Assembly (NCBI GenBank): GCA_965220665.1 | Contig: CBDCQQ010000005.1 | Coordinates: 930,001-994,000 of the forward strand | Reading direction: 5' to 3' | Length of the DNA stretch: 64,000 nucleotides | DNA from: JAJDZL01 sp965220665 | GTDB lineage: Bacteria > Pseudomonadota > Gammaproteobacteria > Arenicellales > JAJDZL01 | Part shown: one piece after another, positions 17,138 through 26,520 of the stretch | How the letters are laid out: every line of letters starts with the position of its first letter | How positions within the stretch are numbered: the first letter of the stretch is position 1 | Made by a program: the position numbers and the translations under genes | The notes under the pieces: generated by a model | Told to the model about the DNA's origin: nothing | Databases searched by the model: none | The model's input: the letters and a program-made list of their open reading frames with translations, nothing else

Positions 17138-18253
17138 TCAATCAGGGTTTGTTATAGACCCGAGTAAGACTTTGTGCGATGCACCCGTGACGGACGGAAG
17201 GTTGGCTGGAAAACCGTTTAATCGCTGTTTCGCCAACCAGGCAAACGCACATGCTTCTACATCGTCGGGCGATACTCCAAAATCCTGGGATGTCGACACC
17301 TCAAGACCTGTTATCTGCTCCAGGCGACCTACCATAGCAAGGTTGTGTGCGCCTCCGCCACAAAGAACAATACGCCGCACATTGGGAATCCATTTTTTTA
17401 TTCCAAGCCAAATCGAATCTGCTGTAAATGCAGCAATCGTACTCTGAATTACTGCTGTATTCTGGCTTTGACCAGTCGCTGCATCGAGTTTTCTCTTTAG
17501 CCAATCAACGTTGAAATAACGCGTATCCAGACTCTTCGGTGGTGGTTCACTAAAGTACCGATCCTGTAAAAATAATGCAAGCAGTGATTCATTGAGGACC
17601 GCTGAACTCGCCCAGCTTCCATTCTTATCGTAGGAGTCGCCTTTGCACATCTGGATCCATCGATCTGACAGTGTGTTGCCGGGACCAGTGTCAAATCCGA
17701 CAACAGGTTCGCTACTATGAGCTGAAAGGTAAGTAACATTAGCGATGCCACCGATGTTAACAACTGCGATCGCTTCTTTTTCCGTGCTAAAGGCATAGTG
17801 ATGAAACGCTGGCGCCAGTGGTGCGCCCTGGCCACCATGGCTCATATCAGCACTACGAAAGTCACTGACAACAGCAATGCCAGTCAATTGTGCAAGCGTC
17901 TTTGGATCACCTGCCTGCCAGGTAAATGGGGGATCAGCGTCGGGTCGGTGCAAAATAGTCTGGCCATGGCAACCAATTGCCTGCACCTGAGATCTTTGAT
18001 GTTCAGCCGTTAACTCTAGTGCGGCCTGTGCATACAGTTCACCAAGCTCAACATCAATTTTTCGAATTAATGCTTGGTCTGCGTGAGGGTTATTGATTAG
18101 TTCAAGCAGATTCTCTCGAAATTTCTTCGGATATGGAAGAAATTCTGAGTTAATTACTCTGACACGTTGATCAGAGTCAAATGAAGCGAGGACAGCATCA
18201 ACTCCATCCAGACTGGTGCCAGACATCAGTCCAGCAAATAGGGTGTCCATCAA
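17138..18253 (-). CDS. anmK: Anhydro-N-acetylmuramic acid kinase
   Basis: 371 residues, the family length. The N-terminal phosphate-binding motif FAGLMSGTSLDGVDAVL, the VNIGGIANVTYL strand and GFDTGPGNTLSDRW are diagnostic for AnmK. The enzyme opens and phosphorylates 1,6-anhydro-MurNAc from recycled peptidoglycan to give MurNAc-6-phosphate. It lies 39 bp downstream of the M23 endopeptidase gene in the same direction, the arrangement known from many gammaproteobacteria, so wall cleavage and wall-sugar recycling are coupled. Confidence 0.95.
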   Translation of the reverse strand: MMDTLFAGLMSGTSLDGVDAVLASFDSDQRVRVINSEFLPYPKKFRENLLELINNPHADQALIRKIDVELGELYAQAALELTAEHQRSQVQAIGCHGQTILHRPDADPPFTWQAGDPKTLAQLTGIAVVSDFRSADMSHGGQGAPLAPAFHHYAFSTEKEAIAVVNIGGIANVTYLSAHSSEPVVGFDTGPGNTLSDRWIQMCKGDSYDKNGSWASSAVLNESLLALFLQDRYFSEPPPKSLDTRYFNVDWLKRKLDAATGQSQNTAVIQSTIAAFTADSIWLGIKKWIPNVRRIVLCGGGAHNLAMVGRLEQITGLEVSTSQDFGVSPDDVEACAFAWLAKQRLNGFPANLPSVTGASHKVLLGSITNPD

Positions 18254-18292
18254 ATATTTGCTGGACCGGCGGCAAAGTAACTCAACTGACTG

Positions 18293-21200
18293 TTACTGGC
18301 TACTTGCAGTTTGGTGACTTGAGGGACGATATTCAACCTGTGGTGCATCAATACTTGCCAGACGTTTGCTGAAATCGTCGACTACTGCTTGAAAAGCGAC
18401 TTTGTATTGCTCTGGAATGGGCTGACCTTTTGGCATGTCATATTGCAACGGATCTCGATGCCTGCCATTTACATGGAATTCATAATGTAGATGCGGGCCT
18501 GTGGACAGACCGGATGAGCCAACGTAACCAATCACCTGCCCTTGCTTAACGTAACTACCAACCGAGCTACCGTCAGCATAGCGCGACATGTGGGCATAAA
18601 GCGTGCGATATTTGCTACCGTGTTGAACTACGATCATTCTGCCGTAGCCGCCGGACCATCCGCGTTTAATAATCTGTCCGGTTGCAGTCGATCGAATTGG
18701 AGTTCCAGTTCTGGCGCCATAATCAACACCGAGATGTGGCCGATTGGTTTTCAGCACCGGATGGTAGCGTCTTTTACTGTATTTTGAAACGACTCTTGCA
18801 GACTTGATCGGCGAGCGCAGGAAGTGTCCCTGCATGTTCAATCCCTCACTGTCATAGTAGGTGACTCTGCCATCATCATCAACGTGTCGGAAGGCACGTA
18901 GTTCAGCACCTTCCTGAATCAGAGAGCCTGCATTAATGTTAATTTCCTTCAGAGGTTTACCCTTGATGTATTCACGATCATAAATGATGCAAAATTGATC
19001 ACCCCGTTGCAGCTGCCGACTGAAGTCAAACCGCGATTCAAACAACGATACAAATTCATCCAGTACTTCTCTGGGAATATTGATCGCATTTCCTGCACTA
19101 TAGAGGCTGCTCTGAACTTCTGCACAGGCGTAGTGTTCCTGTACTTCAGCCTTGATCTTTTTGAAACCTACGAAGTATCCCCCTTCCACCGGAAAAACAA
19201 GACGAACTTTAGCTGTTCCCTTCTCAGGAACCTCCAGGATTGAAAATTTTCCCTCCTCAGACTTTGCAATATTCATCACTTGTCCTGGTTTCAAACCAGT
19301 GGCCAACCACTCATTACCGGGGTAGCCTGCAACAGCAATGGCTTCAACTGCAGAAAGGCCAGCACGTCTGAATATCTTGCTCAATGCATCACCATTTCTA
19401 ACAGTGGTGGTGCTCCAATTCAAATTGGTACTCTTCAGTTTTGCGTACTGAGTCTCATAGTCAATCAAGTCTTCACGTTCTACGGACTCAATTTCCTGCT
19501 TCAGCAACTTTACAATCGTACCAGCTTGTCTAGCCTCTCTGATATTAATAACGGTAAACTGACTTCCATCGTAAGTTGCCATCAGCGAGAGTCTATTTTT
19601 GCGGCGAAGTTCAATACCTAGCAGTTTGTTGTTACTCCAGACGAACTTCAAATGGTCACGTGGATACAGCACGGAGATCGGTTTGCTGCCTGGTGCACTA
19701 ATCAGCCTCTGGGCAAACTTGTAGGACAGGTTGTTCCGTTCAAATAGAGCTGATAGTGTATCGCCAGGACGAACACTCGACTCAGTCAGAACCACAGGTG
19801 CATTCGCTAGAGACTCCAAGTCGGAAGAAAGCAGAATGACGGGCTCGACTACTCCGGTTGGTACCAATTTTTCTTCACCCGATACGGGTTCAAGCACGGT
19901 AACATCTGGCTGTGTCTGTTGATTCGGTTGTTGATCGACCTGAAGCGCCTGCTCGTAATCGGTAATCGGTCCGCCAAGGCCCTCGTCGTTCGTCTCCGAC
20001 TGAGGAGCTTCAGCCAATTCAGTCTCCTGAACCAATTGAATCGTGGCTGGCTGCAATTCACTTGAATTTTGGGCCGATTCTGCTTCAACCTTTACCACCG
20101 ACTCTGCAGGCAGGAACTTTTCGTCATATCTTTGATCATCGATCAATGATTCAGCAACTTGTTTTGCCTCCGTCTCAAGTAACGCCGGTGCTGGTCCAAG
20201 CAATTCTCCAACATAAGCCGCCAATTCGATATCGCTGATCGACTCGGGAAGACTCTGGTTTTCTTCATAAAAATCTGTAAGTGCAGTTAACTCAGTTACA
20301 ATCGTTTTCAGCACCGGCACAGCTGGCTGAGATTGGTCAACTGATTCTTCGCCGATTTGGGTAACGGATTCAGTGTTTCTGATCGGCTCAATGTGAGTTT
20401 GCTGGGTGATGCCTAATGCAGCAACCTGTACCAATTGAGTTGTGACTGGCTGCAGTTCTCCGGAAATTTGGTCCGGTTGCTCATGCTCTGCCACAGCCTG
20501 CATCACCAACTCGGCGGGTACGGTTAGCTTGCCAAGACTTTGATCATCGGTGAATGGTTCAGCATCTTGTTCTAACTCCGGTTCAAGCGCAGCCAATTCG
20601 GCTTTCTGGACCTGCGTTTCTTCCACATAGACTGTCCATTCGATATCACTGATTGACTCGGGAAGACTCTGGTTTTCTGCATCAAAATCTGTAAGTGCGC
20701 TCAGTTCAGTCGCAAGCGGCTCCAGTACCGGTACAGCCGGCCTGGGTTGTTCGATTGGCTTCTCGTCGATGTGGGTAAGCGATTCAGTGTCGCTGATCGG
20801 TTCAATTTGATTTTGCTGGGTAACCCCTACTGCAGTGACCTGAACCAATTCAGTTTGAGTTGACTGCAGCGACTTGGAACCTTGGCCCGAATCTGCGTCA
20901 ATGTGCTGCAGAGACTTGTGATTGCTTGCTGGTTCACGGGCCTGTTGAGCATCAATTTCGGAATCTGCAACAACGGCCAACTCAGGCTGAATCCGTTCGG
21001 CTTGTTGTACCGGCTTTTCTTCCACATGTACTATCGAATCGATATCACTGATTGACTCGGGAAGACTCTGGTTTTCTGCATCAAAATCTGCAATAGCAGC
21101 CAGTTCAGTCGCAAGCGGAGTCATCGGCTCGGATTGTTGAGCAGGCCTTTCAGTGACTTCGATCACCTCTTCGGCATGGTTTTTCGATTCAAAAGAAAGT

Positions 21201-21802
21201 TGAAAGTCTATCTGTGGTACGGTTTCATCAATTGATTCGGTCGTTGCCAACTCCAACGCGGGGACGGATGGCTCTGGAAGTGGTGCAGGAATGTTAGCAG
21301 ACCCATCTAGTGGCTCCTGAACGCTGACTTGTTCGCCGATACCTTCGATCTCTTTGACTGGTCCAGTAGATTCAGCTAATTCAGCTGCAGCCAGTTCCAT
21401 CGCTGGAGAGAAGAGTTCTAATGGCTGGTTTAACTCAATTTCAGTCTCAACCGCATGCTCCAGAAGATTGACTGGGTCGCCGCCATCCTGTGCTTCAGTT
21501 TCGGTCTCGATAGTCTGCATCAAATCAGTTGCAGGTGTCGATTGTTTGGTAATAGCCTGTGAAACTGGTTGGGCAATACCCGATACAGAATTCAAGCTTT
21601 GGTCGTCAACCCTCAGTTGAGAGACCAGCGCAAAAGCTAGAATGGAGAATGAAAGCGCTGTAAAGACCGTGAAATAAACTATTCCTTTGATCGGCGTGTA
21701 ATTTTGAACGTCGAATGGAACTGCACGCTGCCGATCATCAGCAGGTAAACCCGATGAATACCAACCTGCATACTTCTTCTTGCTGTCAAAGTTGTTATCC
21801 AT
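18293..21802 (-). CDS. Oversized M23 (LytM) murein endopeptidase with repeat-rich linker
   Basis: 1169 residues; homologues next to anmK/tyrS are usually about 400-500. A cytoplasmic start is followed by one membrane anchor at about 39-63 (IVYFTVFTALSFSILAFALVS). Residues about 65-670 form an acidic, Glu/Pro/Gln/Ser-rich region with an imperfect repeat of 133-138 residues. Then come OapA/LysM-like segments (SVRPGDTLSALFERNNLSY and TTVRNGDALSKIFRRAGLS), and the LytM domain at about 1000-1120 with zinc ligands in RPHLGVDYG and GPHLHYEFH. It should be an active periplasmic D,D-endopeptidase (MepM-like). The long linker could let the enzyme reach the wall across a wide periplasm. Confidence 0.92.
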   Translation of the reverse strand: MDNNFDSKKKYAGWYSSGLPADDRQRAVPFDVQNYTPIKGIVYFTVFTALSFSILAFALVSQLRVDDQSLNSVSGIAQPVSQAITKQSTPATDLMQTIETETEAQDGGDPVNLLEHAVETEIELNQPLELFSPAMELAAAELAESTGPVKEIEGIGEQVSVQEPLDGSANIPAPLPEPSVPALELATTESIDETVPQIDFQLSFESKNHAEEVIEVTERPAQQSEPMTPLATELAAIADFDAENQSLPESISDIDSIVHVEEKPVQQAERIQPELAVVADSEIDAQQAREPASNHKSLQHIDADSGQGSKSLQSTQTELVQVTAVGVTQQNQIEPISDTESLTHIDEKPIEQPRPAVPVLEPLATELSALTDFDAENQSLPESISDIEWTVYVEETQVQKAELAALEPELEQDAEPFTDDQSLGKLTVPAELVMQAVAEHEQPDQISGELQPVTTQLVQVAALGITQQTHIEPIRNTESVTQIGEESVDQSQPAVPVLKTIVTELTALTDFYEENQSLPESISDIELAAYVGELLGPAPALLETEAKQVAESLIDDQRYDEKFLPAESVVKVEAESAQNSSELQPATIQLVQETELAEAPQSETNDEGLGGPITDYEQALQVDQQPNQQTQPDVTVLEPVSGEEKLVPTGVVEPVILLSSDLESLANAPVVLTESSVRPGDTLSALFERNNLSYKFAQRLISAPGSKPISVLYPRDHLKFVWSNNKLLGIELRRKNRLSLMATYDGSQFTVINIREARQAGTIVKLLKQEIESVEREDLIDYETQYAKLKSTNLNWSTTTVRNGDALSKIFRRAGLSAVEAIAVAGYPGNEWLATGLKPGQVMNIAKSEEGKFSILEVPEKGTAKVRLVFPVEGGYFVGFKKIKAEVQEHYACAEVQSSLYSAGNAINIPREVLDEFVSLFESRFDFSRQLQRGDQFCIIYDREYIKGKPLKEININAGSLIQEGAELRAFRHVDDDGRVTYYDSEGLNMQGHFLRSPIKSARVVSKYSKRRYHPVLKTNRPHLGVDYGARTGTPIRSTATGQIIKRGWSGGYGRMIVVQHGSKYRTLYAHMSRYADGSSVGSYVKQGQVIGYVGSSGLSTGPHLHYEFHVNGRHRDPLQYDMPKGQPIPEQYKVAFQAVVDDFSKRLASIDAPQVEYRPSSHQTASSQ
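20200..21330 (-). repeat. Intragenic degenerate repeats in the M23 gene
   Basis: The 24-base block starting GACTCGGGAAGACTCTGG recurs at 20241, 20655 and 21054 (spacings 414 and 399 bases, both multiples of three). It encodes QSLPESISDI each time, preceded by ELxALTDFDAEN-like text. Between the copies, related units such as TQQNQIEPISDTESLTHIDE and TQQTHIEPIRNTESVTQIGE also repeat. The repeats keep the reading frame. Confidence 0.8.
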
Positions 21803-21958
21803 TTGAAATCAGCACTGGTAAAGTGTTGTTATAGTTCTGTCCCCAGAAGCTTGCAATGTTTGCTTGTCTTCACTTAATTATATATAGATTGTATACAACC
21901 AACTGAATTGAGACAAAATTTGAGTTTGCTTTTACCAAGGAATGTATACAAATTTCAG

Positions 21959-22171
21959 CTATAAATTTTGTTGATCAGCCTGTCGAATTTGGGAATTTTC
22001 TTTCACATTTTTACAGAAACTCGCATCCACTCCAGGCAGGTACTCAAACCCGTTTGCCTTCTTTAATTCGGTCTCTACTTTTCCAGCGAGGAACTCGGTT
22101 TTCAATCCAGGATAACAGCCGCATTGGCGGGAGAATATTTCGCGTGAATTAGCATGTGCTTCAGGAAATAC
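21959..22171 (-). pseudogene. Orphan reading frame, likely C-terminal remnant
   Basis: In the gap between the M23 gene and tyrS, the reverse strand reads 70 codons without a start: VFPEAHANSREIFSRQCGC, then YPGLKTEFLAGKVETELKK and GFEYLPGVDASFCKN, ending in TAG. An in-frame ATG lies 5 codons upstream of the block (22184-22186) but is cut off by a TGA at 22172-22174. The text looks like a small Cys-containing protein rather than noise. It is either a gene killed by a nonsense mutation or a truncated fragment. No family is recognised. The rest of the 21803-22524 gap is AT-rich and shows nothing else. Confidence 0.35.
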
Positions 22172-22524
22172 TCAAGTACCGATCATAAAAATATTTTTAC
22201 TGTTCGGTAGATGAGGTAGAGCTTTTACCACGCTTTAATTCTTTCGCTTAATCGGTTTTTTTCGAGATCAATATTTGATCAACAGAAAATTACAGCCAGA
22301 ATCAGCCGAGACAATGCTGTGGTTGACTATGCAAAGAAGATCCGTTTCTGTCTGGAGAAACAAGCGGTGTGAGCGCTGCAGCCATCCTACCACATGCCTA
22401 CAACTTAGATCGCATGCCATCAGGATTCCGTGAACACAGTGCAGTAATTCGCACTAAAATTTCATTTGCTACTCACCCTGCATCGTATCTATTCACACTA
22501 AACCCTCAGACAAGGAATTGCGCA

Positions 22525-23739
22525 TTGTCCTATTCACTCGAAGAACATATCAGTCTGATCAGCCGCGGGACCGACGAAATCCTGCTTGAATCAGAACTCA
22601 TTGAACGGCTTAAACTGGGCAGGCCTTTAAACATAAAAGCGGGTTTTGACCCTACAGCACCTGATTTGCATCTAGGACATGTCGTGCTGCTCGAAAAAAT
22701 GCGTCAGTTTCAGCAGCTCAGCCACGAAGTCACATTCCTGATTGGTGACTTTACCGGTAGAATTGGCGACCCTTCCGGCAAATCAGCAACTCGCCCACCG
22801 ATGACCGAGGAAGAAATTAACGCCAATGCCTCAACCTATAAAGAACAGGTATTTAAGGTACTTGACCCTGATAAAACCATCGTTCGATTCAACTCTGAAT
22901 GGTTCGAAAACCAAGGTGCCGGTATGATGATCCGACTCGCAGCACAGCACACTGTTGCCAGGATGTTGGAAAGAGATGATTTCAAGACTCGTTTCAATAA
23001 CCAGCAGTCTATCGCCATACACGAATTTCTTTACCCGCTCGTTCAGGGATATGACTCTGTTGCACTTCGCTCGGATGTCGAGCTCGGAGGGACCGACCAG
23101 AAGTTCAATCTGCTGGTGGGCAGGGAGCTGCAGAAGAACCATTCGCAACCACCTCAGATTGTCATCACGGTACCCATCCTGGAAGGCCTGGATGGTGTCA
23201 AGAAGATGTCAAAGTCACTGAACAACTACATCGGCATCAATGAACCGGCTGGTGAGATTTTCGGCAAGATCATGTCAATTTCAGACGACTTGATGTGGCG
23301 TTACTTTGAATTGATTAGTGCACGCGCGGTTACAGAAATCAACGCTCTCAAGCAGCAGGTTATCGACGGCCTTAACCCGCGCGATGTCAAATTCCTGCTT
23401 GCCCAGGAACTTGTAGAACGCTTTCATTCTGCAGCCGATGCGAAAAGGGCACATGAGGCATTCATCGCCCAATTCCAGAAAGGCGTCGTTCCCGATGACG
23501 TTGATGAAAAGATTCTGGACCTCATCCAGGAGAATATTGCATTGGCCAACCTGCTTAAAGATGTAAATCTCGTCGACTCAACCTCTGACGCACATCGTTT
23601 CGTCAAACAAGGCGCTGTTCAAATCGATGGTGAGCGCGTCAATGACTCAAGGATGTTGATACCGGTTGGCACATCACATGTGTTTCAGGTTGGCAAGCGC
23701 CGAATCGCAAAAGTTCTGCTTAGAGGCAGACCAGCTTGA
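22525..23739 (+). CDS. tyrS: Tyrosyl-tRNA synthetase
   Basis: 404 residues if started at TTG 22525, which gives the family N-terminus (SYSLEEHISLISRGTDEILLE) and has AAGGA at 22512-22516. A GTG at 22369 would add 52 residues unlike the family. Class I signatures are HLGH (in PDLHLGHVVLL, the HIGH motif) and KMSKS (DGVKKMSKSLNNYIG). The C-terminus has the S4-like RNA-binding part (RFVKQGAVQIDGERV). It charges tRNA-Tyr in the cytoplasm. It is divergent from the M23 endopeptidase gene. Confidence 0.95.
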   Translation: MSYSLEEHISLISRGTDEILLESELIERLKLGRPLNIKAGFDPTAPDLHLGHVVLLEKMRQFQQLSHEVTFLIGDFTGRIGDPSGKSATRPPMTEEEINANASTYKEQVFKVLDPDKTIVRFNSEWFENQGAGMMIRLAAQHTVARMLERDDFKTRFNNQQSIAIHEFLYPLVQGYDSVALRSDVELGGTDQKFNLLVGRELQKNHSQPPQIVITVPILEGLDGVKKMSKSLNNYIGINEPAGEIFGKIMSISDDLMWRYFELISARAVTEINALKQQVIDGLNPRDVKFLLAQELVERFHSAADAKRAHEAFIAQFQKGVVPDDVDEKILDLIQENIALANLLKDVNLVDSTSDAHRFVKQGAVQIDGERVNDSRMLIPVGTSHVFQVGKRRIAKVLLRGRPA

Positions 23740-23785
23740 TCGGCAGACGCTCAACAACCAGCGAATAAAGAAGTCAATTACAGAG

Positions 23786-24523
23786 CTATTTATTCACATT
23801 TAATAGTGTATTAGCCCAATTTCGGTACAATATGCTCGCAGTTGCTGACAATTCGGTTTCATGTTCTTCAGCTTTTTTCTTCAGTTCCACCGCACCGTTA
23901 TCACCGAAAGTCTTGCGAAGGGCGACCTCGTATTCTGGCACCGCATTCCACTCGTCAATCGTATGCGGCCCGGTTTCAACATGAAACTGAATGCCAAGCG
24001 CAGCCTGCCCGACCGCGAAAGACTGAATCGGGCACACCGGAGAAGACATGAGCACTGAGGCATCGTCAGGAATTGACTTGACTTCAGCACCATGCCACTG
24101 TAATGTTTTGAACCTGCCAGGAAGGCTGTACATCAATGGATGGTCTGCGGCATCTGGTGTCAGTTCGACATCCAGCATTCCGACTTCAGGTGTGTCAGCC
24201 AGTCCTACTGAGCCACCTGCAGCTTCAGCAAGCAACTGGTGTCCCAGACACACCCCCAGAAAGGGCATGTTTCGCACACGAACCGCTTCGTGAATCGCCT
24301 CCTTCTCGCGGGCCAGCCATGGAAACTCATCTTCCTGCCAGACATCCATCGGGCCGCCCATGGAAACCATCGCATCGTAAGGTGCAAGATCGGGAATTGA
24401 TTCACCTTCATCCAATTCAATTGGATCCCACTGAATCCCGTCTTCTTCCATAAACTGGCGAAAGATACCAGGATGCTCGCATGCAATATGCTGAAATACA
24501 ATCACTCTCAATGAAGCGGCCAT
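23786..24523 (-). CDS. Class I glutamine amidotransferase-like protein (GMP synthase GATase type)
   Basis: 245 residues. The nucleophile elbow FLGVCLGHQLLAEAAGG contains the catalytic Cys, the oxyanion strand is YDAMVSMGGPMDVWQED, and a C-terminal His-x-Glu pair occurs in ALGIQFHVETG, so the Cys-His-Glu triad is complete. It is a stand-alone GATase1 protein of the COG0518 type, of which some members hydrolyse gamma-glutamyl compounds. The substrate is unknown. It stands alone between tyrS and the accessory island. Confidence 0.87.
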   Translation of the reverse strand: MAASLRVIVFQHIACEHPGIFRQFMEEDGIQWDPIELDEGESIPDLAPYDAMVSMGGPMDVWQEDEFPWLAREKEAIHEAVRVRNMPFLGVCLGHQLLAEAAGGSVGLADTPEVGMLDVELTPDAADHPLMYSLPGRFKTLQWHGAEVKSIPDDASVLMSSPVCPIQSFAVGQAALGIQFHVETGPHTIDEWNAVPEYEVALRKTFGDNGAVELKKKAEEHETELSATASILYRNWANTLLNVNK

Positions 24524-24894
24524 TTTTGCCTCCGGTATACTTTTATGGTGTCGTTGCCCTAACCGATCCTTAACGAGGGCAGACTTAAGTGATTGATTCT
24601 AAATGTCCCAAAAAATGGAATGGCACTACATTAGTACATTTAACCGACTATTGTACTGCCGGTGGATACCTATGGACAAGTGATATCAGACGATCGTCAT
24701 TCTGAGATTGCGAAGTAGTAAGGTAAGGCAACGCCCATGCCACTGGAGAGCGCTTTCTGATCAGCGTCAGCTGCTGCAGTCTTTCTTACATGCAGTGCCT
24801 TTCCATGCGTACCCCGGATTGCGGTCGAAACCCTGAAAACACTCCAGTTCGCGAAAACTCTACCAATCCCATTGAATTCGATTGCAAATTGCCT
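24524..24894. other. Intergenic left edge of the accessory island
   Basis: 371 bp without an intact gene. On the reverse strand a short frame reads LECFQGFDRNPGYAWKGTA before a stop; it is too short to assign. No tRNA, direct repeat or integrase gene marks a boundary. Confidence 0.4.
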
Positions 24895-25288
24895 TTACCA
24901 CAATATGTCAACATCGAATTTGTGAATCACTGCATCGCTTGTTACTAATTTCATATTGTAGTTTCTGGCTTGAGCGACTAGCATTCTTTCTGTCAAAAGG
25001 ATCACGATGTACTTCGGATAGCAAACCTGCACGATTTGCGTCCTCTACTGAAATGGGTAGTTTCCGAAACCCCTCCATTACAATGATTCTAGGTATATCC
25101 TCCACGATTTCCATAATATTTGGAAGCTTTCCCAATCGATACTTTAATGACATCTCCCATGCTGATACAGCACTGACGAATACATCATTGGCTTGATCTG
25201 AAATTGTTGCGTGTGCTCTTCGGGATAGTCGAGAATCATCTACAAGCCACCAAATAAAAGCGTGAGTATCAAGTAAAAGAAGGGTCAA
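24895..25288 (-). pseudogene. VapC-type PIN toxin, frameshifted by a 4-bp tandem duplication
   Basis: The PIN domain starts TTG-TLLLLDTHAFIWWLVDD (first Asp), continues VSAVSAWEMSLKYRLGKLP (Glu) and reaches HRDPFDR (Asp). There the frame is lost: the genomic text has AGAA twice in tandem (plus strand TTCTTTCT, 24984-24991). Removing one copy restores MLVAQARNYNMKLVTSDAVI to a stop at 24895-24897, giving a normal 129-residue PIN protein with the last conserved Asp. As sequenced, the product is 126 residues with a nonsense tail and lacks that Asp. It lies 6 bp after its antitoxin gene. Confidence 0.85.
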
Positions 25289-25294
25289 TTTTGA

Positions 25295-25525
25295 CTATTC
25301 CCACGCTGACAGTTCGTCCTCAGGAAGTTCATCAAAGAAAGATTCGTCAAATTTAATTACACCTTTCAATGAACCGCTCTTTCGGTTTGTGCCTGAGGTC
25401 TCATACGGAATCAACCGTGCAACCGGTTTCCCGTATCGAGCGATCACAATTTCCTCGTCCGCGTTAAGCAGCTTCAGAATTCGCGAAAGGTGAGTCTTCG
25501 TTTGATGGATACTGAAAGTTGCCAT
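25295..25525 (-). CDS. Phd/YefM (VapB)-type antitoxin
   Basis: 76 residues from ATG 25525 (GTG at 25531 is an alternative). The N-terminus MATFSIHQTKTHLSRILKLL followed by EEIVIARYGKPVARLIPYE is the Phd/YefM DNA-binding fold. The C-terminal tail (FDESFFDELPEDELSAWE) should wrap the toxin. It precedes the frameshifted vapC by 6 bp. These antitoxins bind and neutralise the toxin and repress their own operon. The gene itself looks intact. Confidence 0.87.
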   Translation of the reverse strand: MATFSIHQTKTHLSRILKLLNADEEIVIARYGKPVARLIPYETSGTNRKSGSLKGVIKFDESFFDELPEDELSAWE

Positions 25526-25738
25526 TTCCACTCATTGATTCAAATCAAAAATATTGACTAAGATTATTAGTCATGTTTAGCACAAAGTCAACCAGCACAC
25601 ACATCATCATTCTCTGGTTTTACTGAATGGGAACTATCTTGAACGGGCCAATCCACGCGATGAACGGAATACAGTTTAATTAAGTGTCCGTTATTTTGCT
25701 ATAGTAGCTACAAGTAGCCACTGCCTATGTTTTTACAA

Positions 25739-26029
25739 ATGAAATCAGTTGGAATAAAGGAACTGAAAAATAAGTTGAGCGAGTATGTCCGACTTGCGGC
25801 AACCGGAGAAACCATACTGGTGACAAATCGTGACCAAGTGGTCGCGGAATTGGGGCCGCTCAATGAGTCCCGAAGTCCAATTCTTGCTGACGCGTTCCTT
25901 GAAGACTCGGTTCGTTCAGGTGTTTGCACTCCAGCGCAATTAAAAGGTGTAGAGCCGCCTGAACCGATCCCGGTAGCGTCGTTAAATGAAGTGCTTGAAG
26001 AATTAGCTGATTTGCGTCGAGACAGGTGA
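25739..26029 (+). CDS. Phd/YefM-type antitoxin
   Basis: 96 residues from ATG 25739 (ATG 25727 would add four). MKSVGIKELKNKLSEYVRLA and ETILVTNRDQVVAELGPL are the Phd fold; the acidic C-terminus (ASLNEVLEELADLRRDR) is the usual toxin-binding region. The gene ends in GTGA, sharing 4 bp with the start of the PIN toxin gene, so the pair is translationally coupled. Two near-direct copies of GTAGCNAC lie just upstream (about 25706-25723) and may be operator half-sites. Confidence 0.87.
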   Translation: MKSVGIKELKNKLSEYVRLAATGETILVTNRDQVVAELGPLNESRSPILADAFLEDSVRSGVCTPAQLKGVEPPEPIPVASLNEVLEELADLRRDR

Positions 26030-26457
26030 TTTATCTCGATACTTCAGTCGCCCTTGCACATCTTCTATCTGAAGACGGTCGTCCGCCTGATTCGCTTTGG
26101 CAAGAGACATTGGTTTCTAGTCGATTACTGGAGTACGAAGTATGGGTACCTTTACATTCACGCGGACTCTACAAATCTCATGGAAATATTGCGCGATGGT
26201 TAATCGGGCAAGTCGCTTTGTGGGAGTTGACACCTTCGGTGCTTGCTCGGGCTCTAGATGCCTTTCCGGTTGGAAAATCGTTGCGTACGTTGGATGCATT
26301 GCATCTTGCAACGTGTACACATCTTGTTGACCAGCATCAATCAGTCGAGCTGACTAGTTATGACCAACGAATGCTAGATGCAGCTCGGGCATTGGAAATT
26401 CCGCTTTACAATTTGCCACAACTAACGTTTCATCGTTCGGTGACGCAGAATAATTGA
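26026..26457 (+). CDS. PIN-domain toxin (VapC-like ribonuclease)
   Basis: 143 residues starting with GTG, overlapping the antitoxin stop. It begins MIYLDTSVALAHLLSED (first catalytic Asp), has EYEVW (Glu), and RTLDALHLATC plus SYDQRMLDAARAL carrying the C-terminal acidic residues. PIN toxins cleave RNA, often tRNA, when the antitoxin is lost. It looks intact, in contrast to the other vapC in this window. Confidence 0.88.
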   Translation: MIYLDTSVALAHLLSEDGRPPDSLWQETLVSSRLLEYEVWVPLHSRGLYKSHGNIARWLIGQVALWELTPSVLARALDAFPVGKSLRTLDALHLATCTHLVDQHQSVELTSYDQRMLDAARALEIPLYNLPQLTFHRSVTQNN

Positions 26458-26520
26458 TCCGAGTCGTCCGACACGTCAAGCGGAAATCGGGTTATATTTG
26501 GAATTATCTCTTAAGAAACA

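Noticed and set aside
24700..24894. Reverse-strand text LECFQGFDRNPGYAWKGTA as part of a small Cys-rich domain gene
   Set aside because: Only 26 codons before a stop, with no continuation in other frames; too little to call.
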